A stretch of 64,000 nucleotides of DNA from Catenulispora yoronensis. GTDB lineage: Bacteria > Actinomycetota > Actinomycetes > Streptomycetales > Catenulisporaceae. Of the stretch, positions 49,851 to 60,400 are shown piece after piece. Under the pieces are notes generated by a model. It worked only from the letters and a program-made list of their open reading frames with translations, had not been told where the DNA came from and did no database searches. Position 1 is the first letter of the stretch. Each line of letters opens with the position of its first letter. The DNA lies in assembly GCF_039531695.1 (NCBI RefSeq), contig NZ_BAAAQN010000052.1, positions 30,461-94,460 on the forward strand, written 5' to 3'. Position numbers and translations under genes: made by a program.

Positions 49851-52019
49851 ATGTCCGAAGCGCCACTGTATGCGAGCTACACGATCACGCCGGACCCGAC
49901 GCTGCCGCCGAACACGTTCCGCTGGACGATGACCGCGCCGTCCGGCGGCTCCGGTGACTACAGCTGTCAGCTGGTCGACTCCACCGGGGCCGCCCGGGGT
50001 ACCTTGTTCGCCACCACTGGCTACCCGGCGGCGTACTCCTCCGCGGACGGCTTCAGCGGGTACCCGGGCAACAGCCTCACCGCGCGGCTCAACGCCCGGG
50101 GCGGTACCGATCCGGATATCGTGGTGCCGCTGGCTTTCCCGGTCCCGCTGTCCTCCGCGCTGAACCAGAAGGTCGTCGCATTCGCCTTGTCCACCCAGCC
50201 GGTCGCGGTCCCGGCACCCGCCGGCGGCGGTGCCCGGCCGCTGGCCGAGCTGGATCCCAACGGTTCGCCGATCGTGCTGTCCTACGACGTCCCGGAACCG
50301 ACGAGCTACCGCGGCCGGCAGATCGTCCAGCTGGACTTCCCGCCCGCCTACTTCGTCGGCGGCGCCGCCACGACCGGGACCGGCGGCCCGGCCGGCGGCG
50401 GGCCCGGCGCGGGGACGGCCCACCAGCCGCCCGCCCACCAGCCGCCCGCCCACCAGCCGCCGGCCCACCGGCCGGACGCGCTGGACCAGCTGCTGAGCGG
50501 CCCGATCGCCGGGTCGCGGCCGGTCTACGGCGACGACGCGCCGCTGACCGGGGACACCGTCCCGGCGGACCGCGCCGGCGCGGCGGAGTTCACCGACGAA
50601 CAGGTCAGGGAGGCGTTCGGCGTCGCCAAGACCACCGGCTACTTCGACCCGGCGGTGTTCCCGAACGTGCAGTCCGGCACCGACGCGGCGACCCGGGCGG
50701 CGATGATCCAGGCGGTGGCGGAGCTGGACGCGACCACGGTCGCGACCCAGTTCAAGGCCGGCAACCGCCTGGCCGTCTACCGGGACACCAGCGGGCGGAC
50801 CACCTACCGGTTCATCCCGGTGCCGAAGACCGGCGTCCCGACCCTGCTGCTGGTCGAGTACTACCGGCTGTCCTCCTACCCGGCCCGGTACGGCGCGGGC
50901 CGCACCATCAAGACGTTCTCGCTGCTGCCCGGCGAACGGACCCGGATCCGGGTCAGCTCCTACCGGCGGACCACCGAGAGCGCCGTCCGGTCCGCGTCGA
51001 TCCTGGACTCCACCAACGACGAGACCGAGAGCGAGTTCGAGGAGACCGTCCAGGGCGAGCAGACCAGCCAGAACGACACCAGCCGCGGATTCGAGTACCA
51101 CGCGGACGTCAAGGCCGAGGCCAAGGCGACCTGGGGCTGGGGCAACGCCAACGTGGTGGCGAGCGGTGGCGTCACGGGCACCTCCAACGTGACCCGGGAG
51201 GAGTTCGCCAAGAACGTCGCCACCGCCGTGGCCCAGCACGCCGCCCGGGCCTCCTCGCGGCGCGACGTGCAGGTGGACACCAGCCTGGACGCCAAGATCG
51301 AGATGGGCGAGGAGACGGCGATCGAGCGCGAACTGGAGAACGTGAACGTCAGCCGGACGCTGAATTTCGTGTTCCGCCAGATGAACCAGGAGTTCGTCAC
51401 GCTCCTGCACCTGGTCGACATCCGGGTGGCGTTCTTCAACGGCTTCGCCGAGTCCCGGGCCGAGGTGCCGCTGCCGGAACTCGGCACTCTGCTGCAGACC
51501 TACGTCCTCCCCGAGCACCAGCAGGCCGTGCGGACCGCGATCGCCGCCGAACTCCTGCGCATCACCGATCACACCGGCGCCGTCCGCGACGACTTCGTCA
51601 AGCAGGGCACCCTCAGCGGCACCGCCGGAAGCCCCCCGATGAGCTTCCTGCGGGTCGACCCCAACGCCTCCTCGGTCTACCAGGTCGCGGCCGACGGCCC
51701 GGTCATCACCGTCCCGGGCGTGGTCGTCTCGGCCGACTCCCACGTGATGCGCACCGACGGCGTCGTCGTGGACACCTTCCTCGGCCTGGGCAACGGCCTG
51801 GACGAGTACTCCACCGGCCTGCAGGTCCAGGAGGTCCGCGAACGCCAGCTCGCCAACGACCTGCGCCAGGCCGAACTGGACCGCGTCCGGCTGGGGATCT
51901 CGCTGGTGCACGGGGGCGACGCCAAGGCCGTGGAACTGTTCCAGAAAGTGTTCCCCGCGACGCTGGCCGCCGCCCCCGCCTCCACCGCCGCTCCCGCCTC
52001 CACCGGATCGACGCGCTGA
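49851..52019 (+). CDS. large unrecognised protein, first gene of a two-gene module
   Basis: A 722-residue protein with GAGGAGAA before the ATG at 49851. No signal peptide or membrane span. Residues about 1-165 are beta-rich. A short Gly/Pro linker contains three HQPPA repeats (about 192-206). The central part (about 240-560) is mixed, including SLLPGERTRIRVSSY, a long polar helix ESEFEETVQGEQTSQ, and REEFAKNVATAVAQHAARASS. The C-terminal part has FVFRQMNQEFVTLLHLVDIRVAFFNG and a terminal coiled-coil-like LQVQEVRERQLANDLRQAELD. I do not recognise the family. The stop shares one base with the start of the next gene, so the two are translationally coupled. A structural or scaffold role is only a guess. 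Confidence 0.85.
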   Translation: MSEAPLYASYTITPDPTLPPNTFRWTMTAPSGGSGDYSCQLVDSTGAARGTLFATTGYPAAYSSADGFSGYPGNSLTARLNARGGTDPDIVVPLAFPVPLSSALNQKVVAFALSTQPVAVPAPAGGGARPLAELDPNGSPIVLSYDVPEPTSYRGRQIVQLDFPPAYFVGGAATTGTGGPAGGGPGAGTAHQPPAHQPPAHQPPAHRPDALDQLLSGPIAGSRPVYGDDAPLTGDTVPADRAGAAEFTDEQVREAFGVAKTTGYFDPAVFPNVQSGTDAATRAAMIQAVAELDATTVATQFKAGNRLAVYRDTSGRTTYRFIPVPKTGVPTLLLVEYYRLSSYPARYGAGRTIKTFSLLPGERTRIRVSSYRRTTESAVRSASILDSTNDETESEFEETVQGEQTSQNDTSRGFEYHADVKAEAKATWGWGNANVVASGGVTGTSNVTREEFAKNVATAVAQHAARASSRRDVQVDTSLDAKIEMGEETAIERELENVNVSRTLNFVFRQMNQEFVTLLHLVDIRVAFFNGFAESRAEVPLPELGTLLQTYVLPEHQQAVRTAIAAELLRITDHTGAVRDDFVKQGTLSGTAGSPPMSFLRVDPNASSVYQVAADGPVITVPGVVVSADSHVMRTDGVVVDTFLGLGNGLDEYSTGLQVQEVRERQLANDLRQAELDRVRLGISLVHGGDAKAVELFQKVFPATLAAAPASTAAPASTGSTR

Positions 52020-53488
52020 TGCTTCCCGTGGGCAAGCAAAAGAAGAAGGCCCTGGAGAATTCCGGGAGGGTGCTGAACGACAGAGCCGTCGACAAGAACA
52101 GAAAGCCCAAAGGGAAGGCGACCGCGAAGGCCACGAAAGTTCTGAACAGGATCGCGGACGACGTCGAACCCGAGGATCCGGCCGAAGTCGATAACTTCAT
52201 GTCGACCAAAAAAATCGGCCTGCCGGGCAAGGCCGACGGCTCCAACCGGAAGGATTGGGCGGTGAAGCCGCTCACCGACGCGAAATCGCAGTACATGGAC
52301 GGGCGTGAGGACTGGTGGGGGAAAGGAGCACTTCACCATCTCGTCTCGAAGGAGAAGCTCACCACCATCGGCGAACAGCTGGCCAAGGCCTGCCACGGCA
52401 GCGGCGGCCCGGCGCTTCGGACGGCCGCCCTGGACTTCTGGTACCTGTGCTGCCAGCTGGCCGGGGAGCACATCTGCGAAGCCGTGCGGCAAGGCAGCGC
52501 TTCGGACGCCATCAATCCGGTACGACTGCTGTGGAACATGCCGATCATGGTCTCGTTGGGACCCCCGAGTCCGGCCAACGACCCGGGACAGAACTTCGAC
52601 GCCGACACCGAACCAGTTCCAGGAGGCAACGGCGAACGCCAGCTCACCGAGGCCTCGGAACACCTGCTGAAGCTGGAGAAGATCTGGGACGCCGCCGATA
52701 TCGGATTGGGAAACTATGACGTCACGATGTGGCAGGGCATGCACACCTGCCTATTGGCAGCGCACAAGGTTTCGAAGAAACGCGGCCGCGGTCGCAGACT
52801 GCTGTATCCGCCACTTCCGGAGCAGTGGCTCAACGACTCATACACGCATCAGGTGATCAAACAGGGGCTGGTCAAGTTCCTCGGGACAAAGGACGGGATA
52901 GAACGCTTCCGGGGAGCCCGCTTCCCAGAGGGCGGGGCACTCTCCAATACGGACGCCGCGGTTTTCCTGGAGGACACGCTGATCCTCGGTGCGGATGCGA
53001 AGAAGTACAATCTCGAGAGAACCTGCACGATCGTGCTGGACGGCGCGAAAGCCGAACTCATCGTCCAGGTCAGCACGAAGACGCTGCAACACATCTGCAG
53101 ACGGCACACTCTGACGTTCTTCGACTTCGGGGGAACCGAACGCCCGGTCAACACCCTGTGGCCGAACGTCACCTCATTCGTGAAGATGCATCACATGGTC
53201 GACGTCGAGCTCATGCCGGCCGTCGTCGAGGGGTGCACCCGCGCGTTGCGGTTCGTTGACACCGAGGACATGCACCAGAGCACCGAAGTCGATGTCGCCC
53301 ATGTGCCGAACCCTCCATGGGGCACCCTCTACATGAAGATCAATATCTCGAAGTTTCCTGACGAGAACGTCGTCACCGTCAAGGTGAAGACCATCGCCCC
53401 CGACGGAGAGCAAGCGCTGGGGTTTCTCCGGGCCGATCTGAACGCGATGAAAGCGCACTTCAGGCCCTACCACGTGAAGAAGCGCTGA
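52019..53488 (+). CDS. unrecognised protein with HH-nuclease-like segment, second gene of the module
   Basis: A 489-residue protein starting inside the stop of the preceding gene (TGATG). The first 70 residues are highly basic (KQKKKALEN, KNRKPKGKATAKATK). At about residues 95-115 WWGKGALHHLVSKEKL contains a His-His pair in a context like AHH/HNH toxin nucleases, followed further on by LLWNMPIMVSLGP. This resemblance is weak and could be coincidental. The C-terminal 200 residues are mixed alpha/beta with Cys in TCTIVLDGAKAE and IVQVSTKTLQHICRRH, ending in DLNAMKAHFRPYHVKKR. Codon use is less extreme in GC at third positions than in neighbours, hinting at later acquisition. Function unknown; a terminator hairpin follows. 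Confidence 0.83.
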   Translation: MLPVGKQKKKALENSGRVLNDRAVDKNRKPKGKATAKATKVLNRIADDVEPEDPAEVDNFMSTKKIGLPGKADGSNRKDWAVKPLTDAKSQYMDGREDWWGKGALHHLVSKEKLTTIGEQLAKACHGSGGPALRTAALDFWYLCCQLAGEHICEAVRQGSASDAINPVRLLWNMPIMVSLGPPSPANDPGQNFDADTEPVPGGNGERQLTEASEHLLKLEKIWDAADIGLGNYDVTMWQGMHTCLLAAHKVSKKRGRGRRLLYPPLPEQWLNDSYTHQVIKQGLVKFLGTKDGIERFRGARFPEGGALSNTDAAVFLEDTLILGADAKKYNLERTCTIVLDGAKAELIVQVSTKTLQHICRRHTLTFFDFGGTERPVNTLWPNVTSFVKMHHMVDVELMPAVVEGCTRALRFVDTEDMHQSTEVDVAHVPNPPWGTLYMKINISKFPDENVVTVKVKTIAPDGEQALGFLRADLNAMKAHFRPYHVKKR

Positions 53489-53492
53489 AGCC

Positions 53493-53530
53493 GACCGGAC
53501 CGCCGGAGCGCGAGCCACCGGCGGCCGGTC
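53493..53530 (+). terminator. hairpin terminator between convergent genes
   Basis: Arms GACCGGaCCGCCGG (53493-53506, one bulged A) and CCGGCGGCCGGTC (53518-53530) with an 11-nt loop, five bases after the stop at 53488. Confidence 0.7.
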
Positions 53531-53562
53531 CCTCACTTCGTCGCGGATGCGGGGCTGCCGGA

Positions 53563-55269
53563 CTAAGCGGGCAGCTCGACCGACAAGCCGTGGCGGAACA
53601 CGTTGTGCGGGTCCCACTTCGCCTTGACCTGCTGCAACCGTGCGTAGTTCCCCTGGTAGTACAGCTCGTGCCACGGCACGCCGGAGGTGTTCCAGGCCGG
53701 GTCCGCGAGGTCGGTGTCCGGGTAGTTGATGTACGAGCCGTCGTTGACGTCGGTCGGGACCGGCACGCCGCCGGTCGCCGCGTAGACGCCGCGGTAGAAC
53801 TCGCGGACCCATTGCAGCCGTGCGGCGTCCTCCAGCTCCGAGAGCCAGGTGGTCTCGAACACCGCCTTCATCACGACCGAGCGCTGGGCCAGCGCGGTCG
53901 CGGTCGGGGCCGCCGCCTGGACCTGGCCGCCGTAGCCGATGAGCAGGATGCCGGAGCCGGCGGTGCCGTTCGGGTCGGTGAGGCCGGCGTAGATCGCGGA
54001 GAGCTGGGCGTCGTCGAACGACTTCTTCAGGTAGGCGGCCTTGATCTTGTAGCGGCGGGTCACCTTGTCGCCGCCCTCGCCGTCGCCCGGCCAGGTCGTC
54101 ATGTGCAGCCAGGGGAAGACCGCGCCCTGGTTGACGTAGGGCTGGACGGTGGTGCCGGCGCGGACCGCGTCGATCAGGCCCTGGAGCAGGGTGCCGATGT
54201 TCGGCAGGCTCGCGTCGGCCTGGACCGCCAGGTAGAACTTGCCGGAGGCCTGGTTGCCGACGTTGAGCACCGCGTACAGGCCGGTGCCCGGCGCGCCGGG
54301 GGCGCTGTTCTGCTCATGCCAGACCCCGAAGTTGCGCACGATGGTGCTGAACTCCGCCTCGGTCATGGAGGCGTCGAACGGCCACTCGACCAGCCAGAAC
54401 AGCATCTCGCCGGGCACCGGCGGCAGCAGCTTGGCCGGGTCGTCGCCGACCGCGCCGGGCGAGCGGAACCAGAACCGGGTGACGATGCCGAAGTTGCCGC
54501 CGCCCCCGCCGGTGTGGGCCCACCACAGGTCGTGGTGGGGGTCGCCGGGCTCGCGGGTGGCGATCACGGTGCGCACCGCGCCGTCCGCACCGGCCACCAC
54601 GACCTCCACCGCGTAGAGGTGGTCCACGACCGAGCCGTAGCGGCGGGACAGGGGGCCGTAGCCGCCGCCGACGAAGTGGCCGCCGGCGCCCATGTCCGGG
54701 CAGCCGCCGGCCGGGATGGTGACGCCCCAGCCCTTGAACAGCGCCTCGTAGACCTCGCCGACGCGCGCCCCGGCCTGCACGGAGAAGGCGCGCATGACCG
54801 GGTCGTAGCCGACGGCGTCCATCATCGACAGGTCCAGCAGGATCTTGACACCGGGGTCGGCGGTGAAGTTCTCGAAGCAGTGGCCGCCGCTGCGGGCCGC
54901 GATGCGCTTGCCGGTGCGGACGGCGTCGGCGACGGCGCGGACCACGTCCTGGGTGCTGGTGACGACGCGGACCTCGTCGGGCTGGCCGACGTAGCGGAAG
55001 TTGTCGCCGCGGAGCAGGCTGTCGTAGCGGACGTCGCCGGGCTTGATGCTTACCGGCGGGAAGCCGGGGGCAGTGTGTTGAGCGTCCGCCCCGGCCGCCG
55101 CGTTCGGCCCGGCCGCACCGGCCGCACCGGCTGCCGGCGCCGCCGCGCTCGCCGACGCCGCCCCGAACCCGGCGAGCGCCGCCGATCCGACGGCCACCGC
55201 CCCGGCCCGGCCCAGCAGTCCGCGCCGGCTCAGCGCTTCGAGACCCTCGTTCGTTCGGTCTTCCATCAT
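53563..55269 (-). CDS. Tat-exported FAD-linked oxidase (PCMH-type, berberine-bridge class)
   Basis: A 568-residue protein. Tat motif SRRGLLGRAG at residues 14-23 with an Ala-rich signal to about 43. The FAD-binding domain has RSGGHCF with His130 and IPAGGCPDMGAGGHF with Cys190, positions equivalent to the His/Cys pair that tethers FAD twice in glucooligosaccharide-oxidase-type enzymes. GGGYGPLSRRYG follows. The C-terminus ends in the BBE block NYARLQQVKAKWDPHNVFRHG. It should oxidise a carbohydrate or small alcohol outside the cell, releasing H2O2; the substrate is unknown. A 23-bp gap separates it from a divergent hypothetical gene. Confidence 0.92.
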   Translation of the reverse strand: MMEDRTNEGLEALSRRGLLGRAGAVAVGSAALAGFGAASASAAAPAAGAAGAAGPNAAAGADAQHTAPGFPPVSIKPGDVRYDSLLRGDNFRYVGQPDEVRVVTSTQDVVRAVADAVRTGKRIAARSGGHCFENFTADPGVKILLDLSMMDAVGYDPVMRAFSVQAGARVGEVYEALFKGWGVTIPAGGCPDMGAGGHFVGGGYGPLSRRYGSVVDHLYAVEVVVAGADGAVRTVIATREPGDPHHDLWWAHTGGGGGNFGIVTRFWFRSPGAVGDDPAKLLPPVPGEMLFWLVEWPFDASMTEAEFSTIVRNFGVWHEQNSAPGAPGTGLYAVLNVGNQASGKFYLAVQADASLPNIGTLLQGLIDAVRAGTTVQPYVNQGAVFPWLHMTTWPGDGEGGDKVTRRYKIKAAYLKKSFDDAQLSAIYAGLTDPNGTAGSGILLIGYGGQVQAAAPTATALAQRSVVMKAVFETTWLSELEDAARLQWVREFYRGVYAATGGVPVPTDVNDGSYINYPDTDLADPAWNTSGVPWHELYYQGNYARLQQVKAKWDPHNVFRHGLSVELPA

Positions 55270-55292
55270 CCCCGCCTCTCATTGCGCGCAAA

Positions 55293-55883
55293 ATGATCTA
55301 TAAACCCACTGTTGTCAGAGAACTTACACGCGATGACGAACGGCTGGGGTGCGTCCCGGGCCGGGCTCGAGCGGCGCTCAACTATGCTGCCGATGTGCCC
55401 GATGTGCCCGATGTGCCCGAGGAACCGGAGGCCGCCGGAGCGGCCGAGGCCCCAGATCCCGAGTCCGCGTTCATCGACGGAGCTCTGCGCAGCCGCGACG
55501 ACGACGAGACGCCGTGGTCGGTGGCGTGGGGACTGCTGCCGCCGGGGGTGGACGCGGTGCAGGTGACGTTCCGGGCCGGGCGGCGCTCGGAGCCGGCGGC
55601 GCGGGTCGGCGTCCTGGGACGGCACTGGGCCGCCGAGGTCGCGGGCCGGTTCGACCGCGTGGTGGTGGTCGGCGGCGCCGAACGGGCGAGCGCGAAGATC
55701 AAGACGCGCGAGAAGAATCCGGCGACGCGCCGGTTCTCCCGCAAGAAGACAGCCCTGCACGCCGACCCGTTGGAGCGCATGAAGCACCACTGGGGACTGG
55801 CCGCCGTGATCCTGCAGCCGGGCAGCGAGGACCGGCCCGTGCTGCCGGACCTCCGCAGCGCGGGCGAGGACGGCCTGGGCTGA
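55293..55883 (+). CDS. hypothetical protein, start uncertain
   Basis: Up to 196 residues. The C-terminal 110 (TPWSVAWGLLPPGVDAVQVTF, WAAEVAGRFDRVVVVGGAERAS, HHWGLAAVILQPG) look like a compact alpha/beta protein with reasonable codon bias, supporting a real gene. The ATG at 55293 lies only 23 bp from the divergent oxidase start, and a possible -10 (TATAAA, 55299-55304) sits inside the proposed coding start. The true start may therefore be further in, for example a GTG at 55395 in a GATGTGCCC triple repeat. No family is recognised. Confidence 0.55.
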   Translation: MIYKPTVVRELTRDDERLGCVPGRARAALNYAADVPDVPDVPEEPEAAGAAEAPDPESAFIDGALRSRDDDETPWSVAWGLLPPGVDAVQVTFRAGRRSEPAARVGVLGRHWAAEVAGRFDRVVVVGGAERASAKIKTREKNPATRRFSRKKTALHADPLERMKHHWGLAAVILQPGSEDRPVLPDLRSAGEDGLG

Positions 55884-55935
55884 TCAGCGCGCGGCCGGTC
55901 CGGCGCTCACTTCACGTCGGGAACCGGTCCGGCAC

Positions 55936-57459
55936 TCACACCGGGAACTCGATGTGCGGCAGCACCGCCAGCCCGGGCCCGAACCGCGCGGGGATCGGCG
56001 GCTCGTCACCGGCCGCGACGAGCGGCGGCTCGGCGAAGTCCCGCTCGAACTCCGCCCGGTGCAGCGCCATGAGGTCCGGCGCGGAGGGCAGTTCGGGCTG
56101 CTCGACCACCAGCAGCGGCCGTTCCAGAACCGGCGCGAGCAGATCCAGCACCCCGTCCACCGGCGCCGGCTGCGCGGGCTCGCGAAGGTCCAGCACCGGC
56201 GGCGGCACCACCTCGGCCGGCGCGGCCGCGTGCGCGGCGGCGACCTGCCGGGCGGCGTCCTCGGCGGCGGCGATCGCCTTCGAGGCGGCGTCGACGACGG
56301 CGACGACCTCGGCCACGGTCTCCGGCAGCACGATCTCGGTGGAGGTCATGCGGCGGAAGGTGACGGTCGCGGCCTCGGCGAGGACGGACGGCTTGACGAG
56401 GTCGGTGGTGGGACCCGGGCGCGGGTCCTCTTCGGAGTCCTCGTCGGGGTCGTTGTCGGGGTGGTTGTCGGAGTCCTCTTCGGAGTCGCCTTCGGAGTCG
56501 CCTTCGAGGGCCAGGTCCGTGATGGGCTCCTCACGGAGGACCGGCAAGGGCTCGGTCGGCGCCTCAATGGGGGCGGCGTCCGCGGTTAACGCAGGCATCT
56601 GCATTGTCATCGCGCTCGCGGCGGCATCGCGCACGGCATTGGCGATGACATCGGTGCCCTCGGCACCGAGGTTCGGTATCGGGACGGTCCCCGCGACGGG
56701 GTCGGCGGCGGGCACTGGCGGCAACAGCTTGGTCAGCGCCACATCGTCGGCGCGCATGAGCGGCATCGGCCTGGTCAGCGCCGAGTCCTGAGGATCGGCC
56801 AAGGGCGGCGGCGTCTGCTCCAGGTCCTCGGCTCGTACCAACGGCATCGCTATCGTCGGCGCGGCGGCGCCGGCGCCGAGGTTCGGTATGCGGGTGGTCG
56901 GTGCCGAGTCGCTCTGCATCGAACCGGTCTGTTCCGAGTTGGTCGATGCCAAACCGGTCTGGGACGAGTCGTTTGGGGCCGATGTGCTCAGTACTGAGTC
57001 GCGCGGGGCCGAGCCGTTCGGGGCCGAGTCGCTCAGTAGCGAATTGCTCAGGGCCGATGCGCTACCAGCAGTCTCCGCGGCGTCGGCGATCGGCGCGACC
57101 TCGACCATGTCCCAGCCGTCATCCGGCTCGTCGGACTCACCCAACTCATCAGGCTTGTCGGGCTCGTCGGACTCCGCGGATATCGGCTCGGCCTCCGCAC
57201 CGGCGATCTCCGCGTCGTCTTCGGCCTGGTCGTCGGGCTCGTCGTCGATCGCCTCAGGTCCCGGAAGCGCGACCGTCATCGCCTCGGCGTCCGCATCCGC
57301 GCTCACCACGTCGTCCGCGGCGTTCGCGGCCTCGGCATCGCTCACCGCGGCCTTCACCTCCCCATCGCCGCCGGCGGGCGCCGGGCGGTTCTTCTCCTCG
57401 GGCCTCGTCGCCTCGAGTTCGGACAGGACAGTATGCGTCGTGGCTTCGTTCACCGGCAT
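55936..57459 (-). CDS. acidic, intrinsically disordered protein coupled to the TPR protein
   Basis: A 507-residue, strongly acidic, Ala/Pro/Ser/Asp-rich protein. Long runs are near-repeats: DEPDKPDELGESDEPDD, a Ser/Asn-rich array of short SDSAPN-like units (about 135-195), two IPNLGA segments, MPLVRAED and MPLMRADD, and EGDSEGDSEEDSDNHPD. A more ordered part lies at about 365-460 (AAATVTFRRMTSTEIVLPETVAEVVAVVD). No domain or signal peptide is recognised. Its start overlaps the stop of the large TPR gene by one base (TGATG), so it is translated from the same mRNA. It may be a flexible partner of that scaffold. Confidence 0.8.
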   Translation of the reverse strand: MPVNEATTHTVLSELEATRPEEKNRPAPAGGDGEVKAAVSDAEAANAADDVVSADADAEAMTVALPGPEAIDDEPDDQAEDDAEIAGAEAEPISAESDEPDKPDELGESDEPDDGWDMVEVAPIADAAETAGSASALSNSLLSDSAPNGSAPRDSVLSTSAPNDSSQTGLASTNSEQTGSMQSDSAPTTRIPNLGAGAAAPTIAMPLVRAEDLEQTPPPLADPQDSALTRPMPLMRADDVALTKLLPPVPAADPVAGTVPIPNLGAEGTDVIANAVRDAAASAMTMQMPALTADAAPIEAPTEPLPVLREEPITDLALEGDSEGDSEEDSDNHPDNDPDEDSEEDPRPGPTTDLVKPSVLAEAATVTFRRMTSTEIVLPETVAEVVAVVDAASKAIAAAEDAARQVAAAHAAAPAEVVPPPVLDLREPAQPAPVDGVLDLLAPVLERPLLVVEQPELPSAPDLMALHRAEFERDFAEPPLVAAGDEPPIPARFGPGLAVLPHIEFPV

Positions 57460-60400
57460 CAGGAGCTCGCGGGGTCTTCGTTCTTGGTGCTGCGGGCATG
57501 CAGCTCCCGCAGCTCATCGTCGTCGGGGAAGTGGTCGACGGTCCGTTTGATCAGGCTGCGGGCCTTGGGGTAGAGGTGCCAGTGGAAGGGCTGCTGCAGG
57601 CCGTCGGGGTCGGTGCCCGGCTTGGGACCCAGGTTGAGGGTGGCGTTCGGGTCCTCGGCCAGTTGCTGCGCCTCCTCCAGCAGCGCCGCGCACAGTCCAT
57701 AATGCCGCGTCTCGTACTGGAATGTGGCCTCGTTCCGCCACAGCGCGATCATCAAGGCCCGCAGTTCGGGCGTGTCGCGGTAGCTCAGCGCGGTGCGGAG
57801 CCGGTGGGCGCGGTCGTGGAAGGGCTTGGGGTACTGGTCGTCCATCGCCTGGGCCACCAGGTGGCCGGCGATCTGGTACGGCGCGGCGACCGCGGCGTCG
57901 CCGCCGGTCCACTCCGGGTCGGCCAGCAGCGCCCACGCCATCCGGTCCAGAGCCAGCGGGCGCCGGTTGGCCACCGCCGCCGAGCACGAGAGCAGCGCCA
58001 GCGCCTGGGACAGGCCGGTCTGGTACTGCGGCTTGGGGTCCATCTCATTGAGCTCCTGCCACCACTGCACCGCCTCCAGCAGGTCCCCGTCGGGGCCCGG
58101 CCGGGTCAGCGAGCCGGCGCGCTCGGCGAGCACGACCTCCAGCAGGGCGAACGCCTCCGGCTCGTCCGGCATCAGGTCCAGGGCCCGCCGGACGTGCGAG
58201 AGCGCCAGCACGTGGTCCTTCTCCACCACCCGCAGCTCGGCGGCCTTCCGGGTGTGGGCCACCCCGAGGTCGGCGCGCAGGCTGGTGGTGTCGGGCGCGA
58301 CGGTGAGGGCGCGTTCGAGGATGGTGATGACGGACTGCCAGTCGTCGGTCCCGGGCGCCGGGATCGGCACGGTCAGCGGCGCCGGGGTCGGGGTCGGCAC
58401 CGGGATCGGCACCGTCAGCGGCTCGGTCATCGCATCGGCCCCCGGCACGGCGCCCGGCAAAGGAACGGACAGCTTGATCTCGGCCGTCTGCGCGTGGGCG
58501 TCGCCGACCGCCCCGGTGACCACGGTCATGGCGTTGACGTCGCCCACCGTGGTCACGATCGTCTCAGCGTTCGCGTCGCCGCCGTCCTTGAGCTCGACGG
58601 TCCGCGCCTCGACGTCCGAATCCGGCTCCGAATCCAGATCCGACTCCGGCTCCGCGCCCCCGCGGATCGGCCGGCCCAGCACCGCGTGCGCCGCGTTCAG
58701 TCCCGACTCGACGGCGATCTCGACCAGCTCGGCCTCGGGCGCCACATCAGGGGTCAGCGATGCCGCGCGCGCAATGCACTCCAGGGCATCGGCCCAGTGC
58801 TCGTCGAGATGCAGCTCCATGCCCCGCATCACGAGCGTCTTGCGCAATAGAGCGGTCCATTCCTGGTCGCGCTCGTCCTCGGGCACGGTGTCCAGCCCGG
58901 CTATCGCCGCCTCGTACCGGCCGTCCTCGTAGAGGAAGTGCTGCGGCCCCAGCGCGCCGTAGAACGCGGCGGTCCAGTTCTCCGCCGCGGCCCCGTCGCC
59001 GACACCGCCGACGCCACCGATACCGCCGACACCGCCGGCGCTTCCGGCCTCGGCCGACTCCGCCATCGCCGCCAGCTCCATGGCGCGCTGCGTATCGGTC
59101 AGGTCGCGCCACTCCCGGATCGCCGGCGTCTCCGGCTGCTCCCGCAGCAGCGCGTCCAGCGTCGGGCTGAGGATCGGGTTGATCCGGCAGGCGAAGACGT
59201 CCATGCCGAGGCGCACGGTCCAAGCATCGACCTCGTCCCCGCCGCGCCCGTTGGCCTCGTCGACGACGCGCAGCGCGTCCCGCAGCTCCGCCATCAGGGC
59301 GTCGCGGTCGGCGTCGAACCGCTCCTGCCCGGACTCCAGCGCCTCCGGCGTCGCGCCGGTCGCCCGCGGCCGGAAGTCCGGCGCGTGGAGCGCCGAGACC
59401 AGGCAGCCGACGGCCCACAGCCAGTGCTCCCGGCTCCGGCTGACGCGGGCCAGGCGGTAGGCGGCCAGGCCCAGCGCGTGCAGCAGCCGGGGGTTCGTGG
59501 GTTCGGCGCGGACCAGGACCAGGTAGCTGTCGAAGGCCTCGCGGTTGCGCTGCTCCTCGGCATGCTGACGCGCCTCGTACTCGGCCAGCGCCTCCAGCGC
59601 GGCTTTGGCCTGCGGCTGGTCGGGCTGGACGCGCAGGGCTTCGCGCAGGTCGCCGAGCGCCAGGTACGGCTCGCCCCGGCGGATCGCCTCGGCGGCGCGC
59701 CGGATGAGCAGGCCGACGCGCTCGGCCTCGGCGTCGGCGGGCAGGCGTTCCAGCGCGCCGTCCAGGTCGCCGGACTCGGCGCGGAGCAGGGCGAGCTGGC
59801 GGCGCAGGCGGGCCTTGAGATGAGTGCTCTCCAGCGCGGCCGCCCACGTGCCGATGGTCCGCTCCGCCTCGCCCGGCATGCCGGCGCGGCGCGCCGCGTA
59901 GAGGACGGCGTGCAGGGCCGACTCGACGCAGCGCAGGCACCGGTGGGAGTGGGTCTCGGTCGGCCGGTACAGGTGCTCGTCGCAGCCTTCGCGGCCGCAG
60001 CCGGCGCAGGTGGCGCTCGCTTCCCGGGAGCACTCGACGTCCACGGCGGTCCCGCACAGCGGCCCGGGCTCCTCGGCGGCGGCCGCCTCCGCGGCCTTCT
60101 TCGCCGCCGCGCGCTCCCCGGCCAGCGCGATCTCGTTGACGTCCAGTGTCAGGGTGCTCTCGGCGTCGTCGACGTCCGAGGGGTCGCCGTCGGCCGCGTC
60201 GGAGAGGGAATCGGCGTCCTCCGTGTCCGCCGATTCCCCGCTCGTATAGGAGACCACGTCGTTGTCGAGGAACCGTTGGTACCACAGCACCGCCTCGCCC
60301 CAGTCCCCGGTCCGCTCGGCGACCAGGGCCCGCACCCGGGCGATCTCCGGATCGCAGCCGGGGTCGGCGGGCAGGTCCACGAGCAGCGCCAGCGCCTGCC

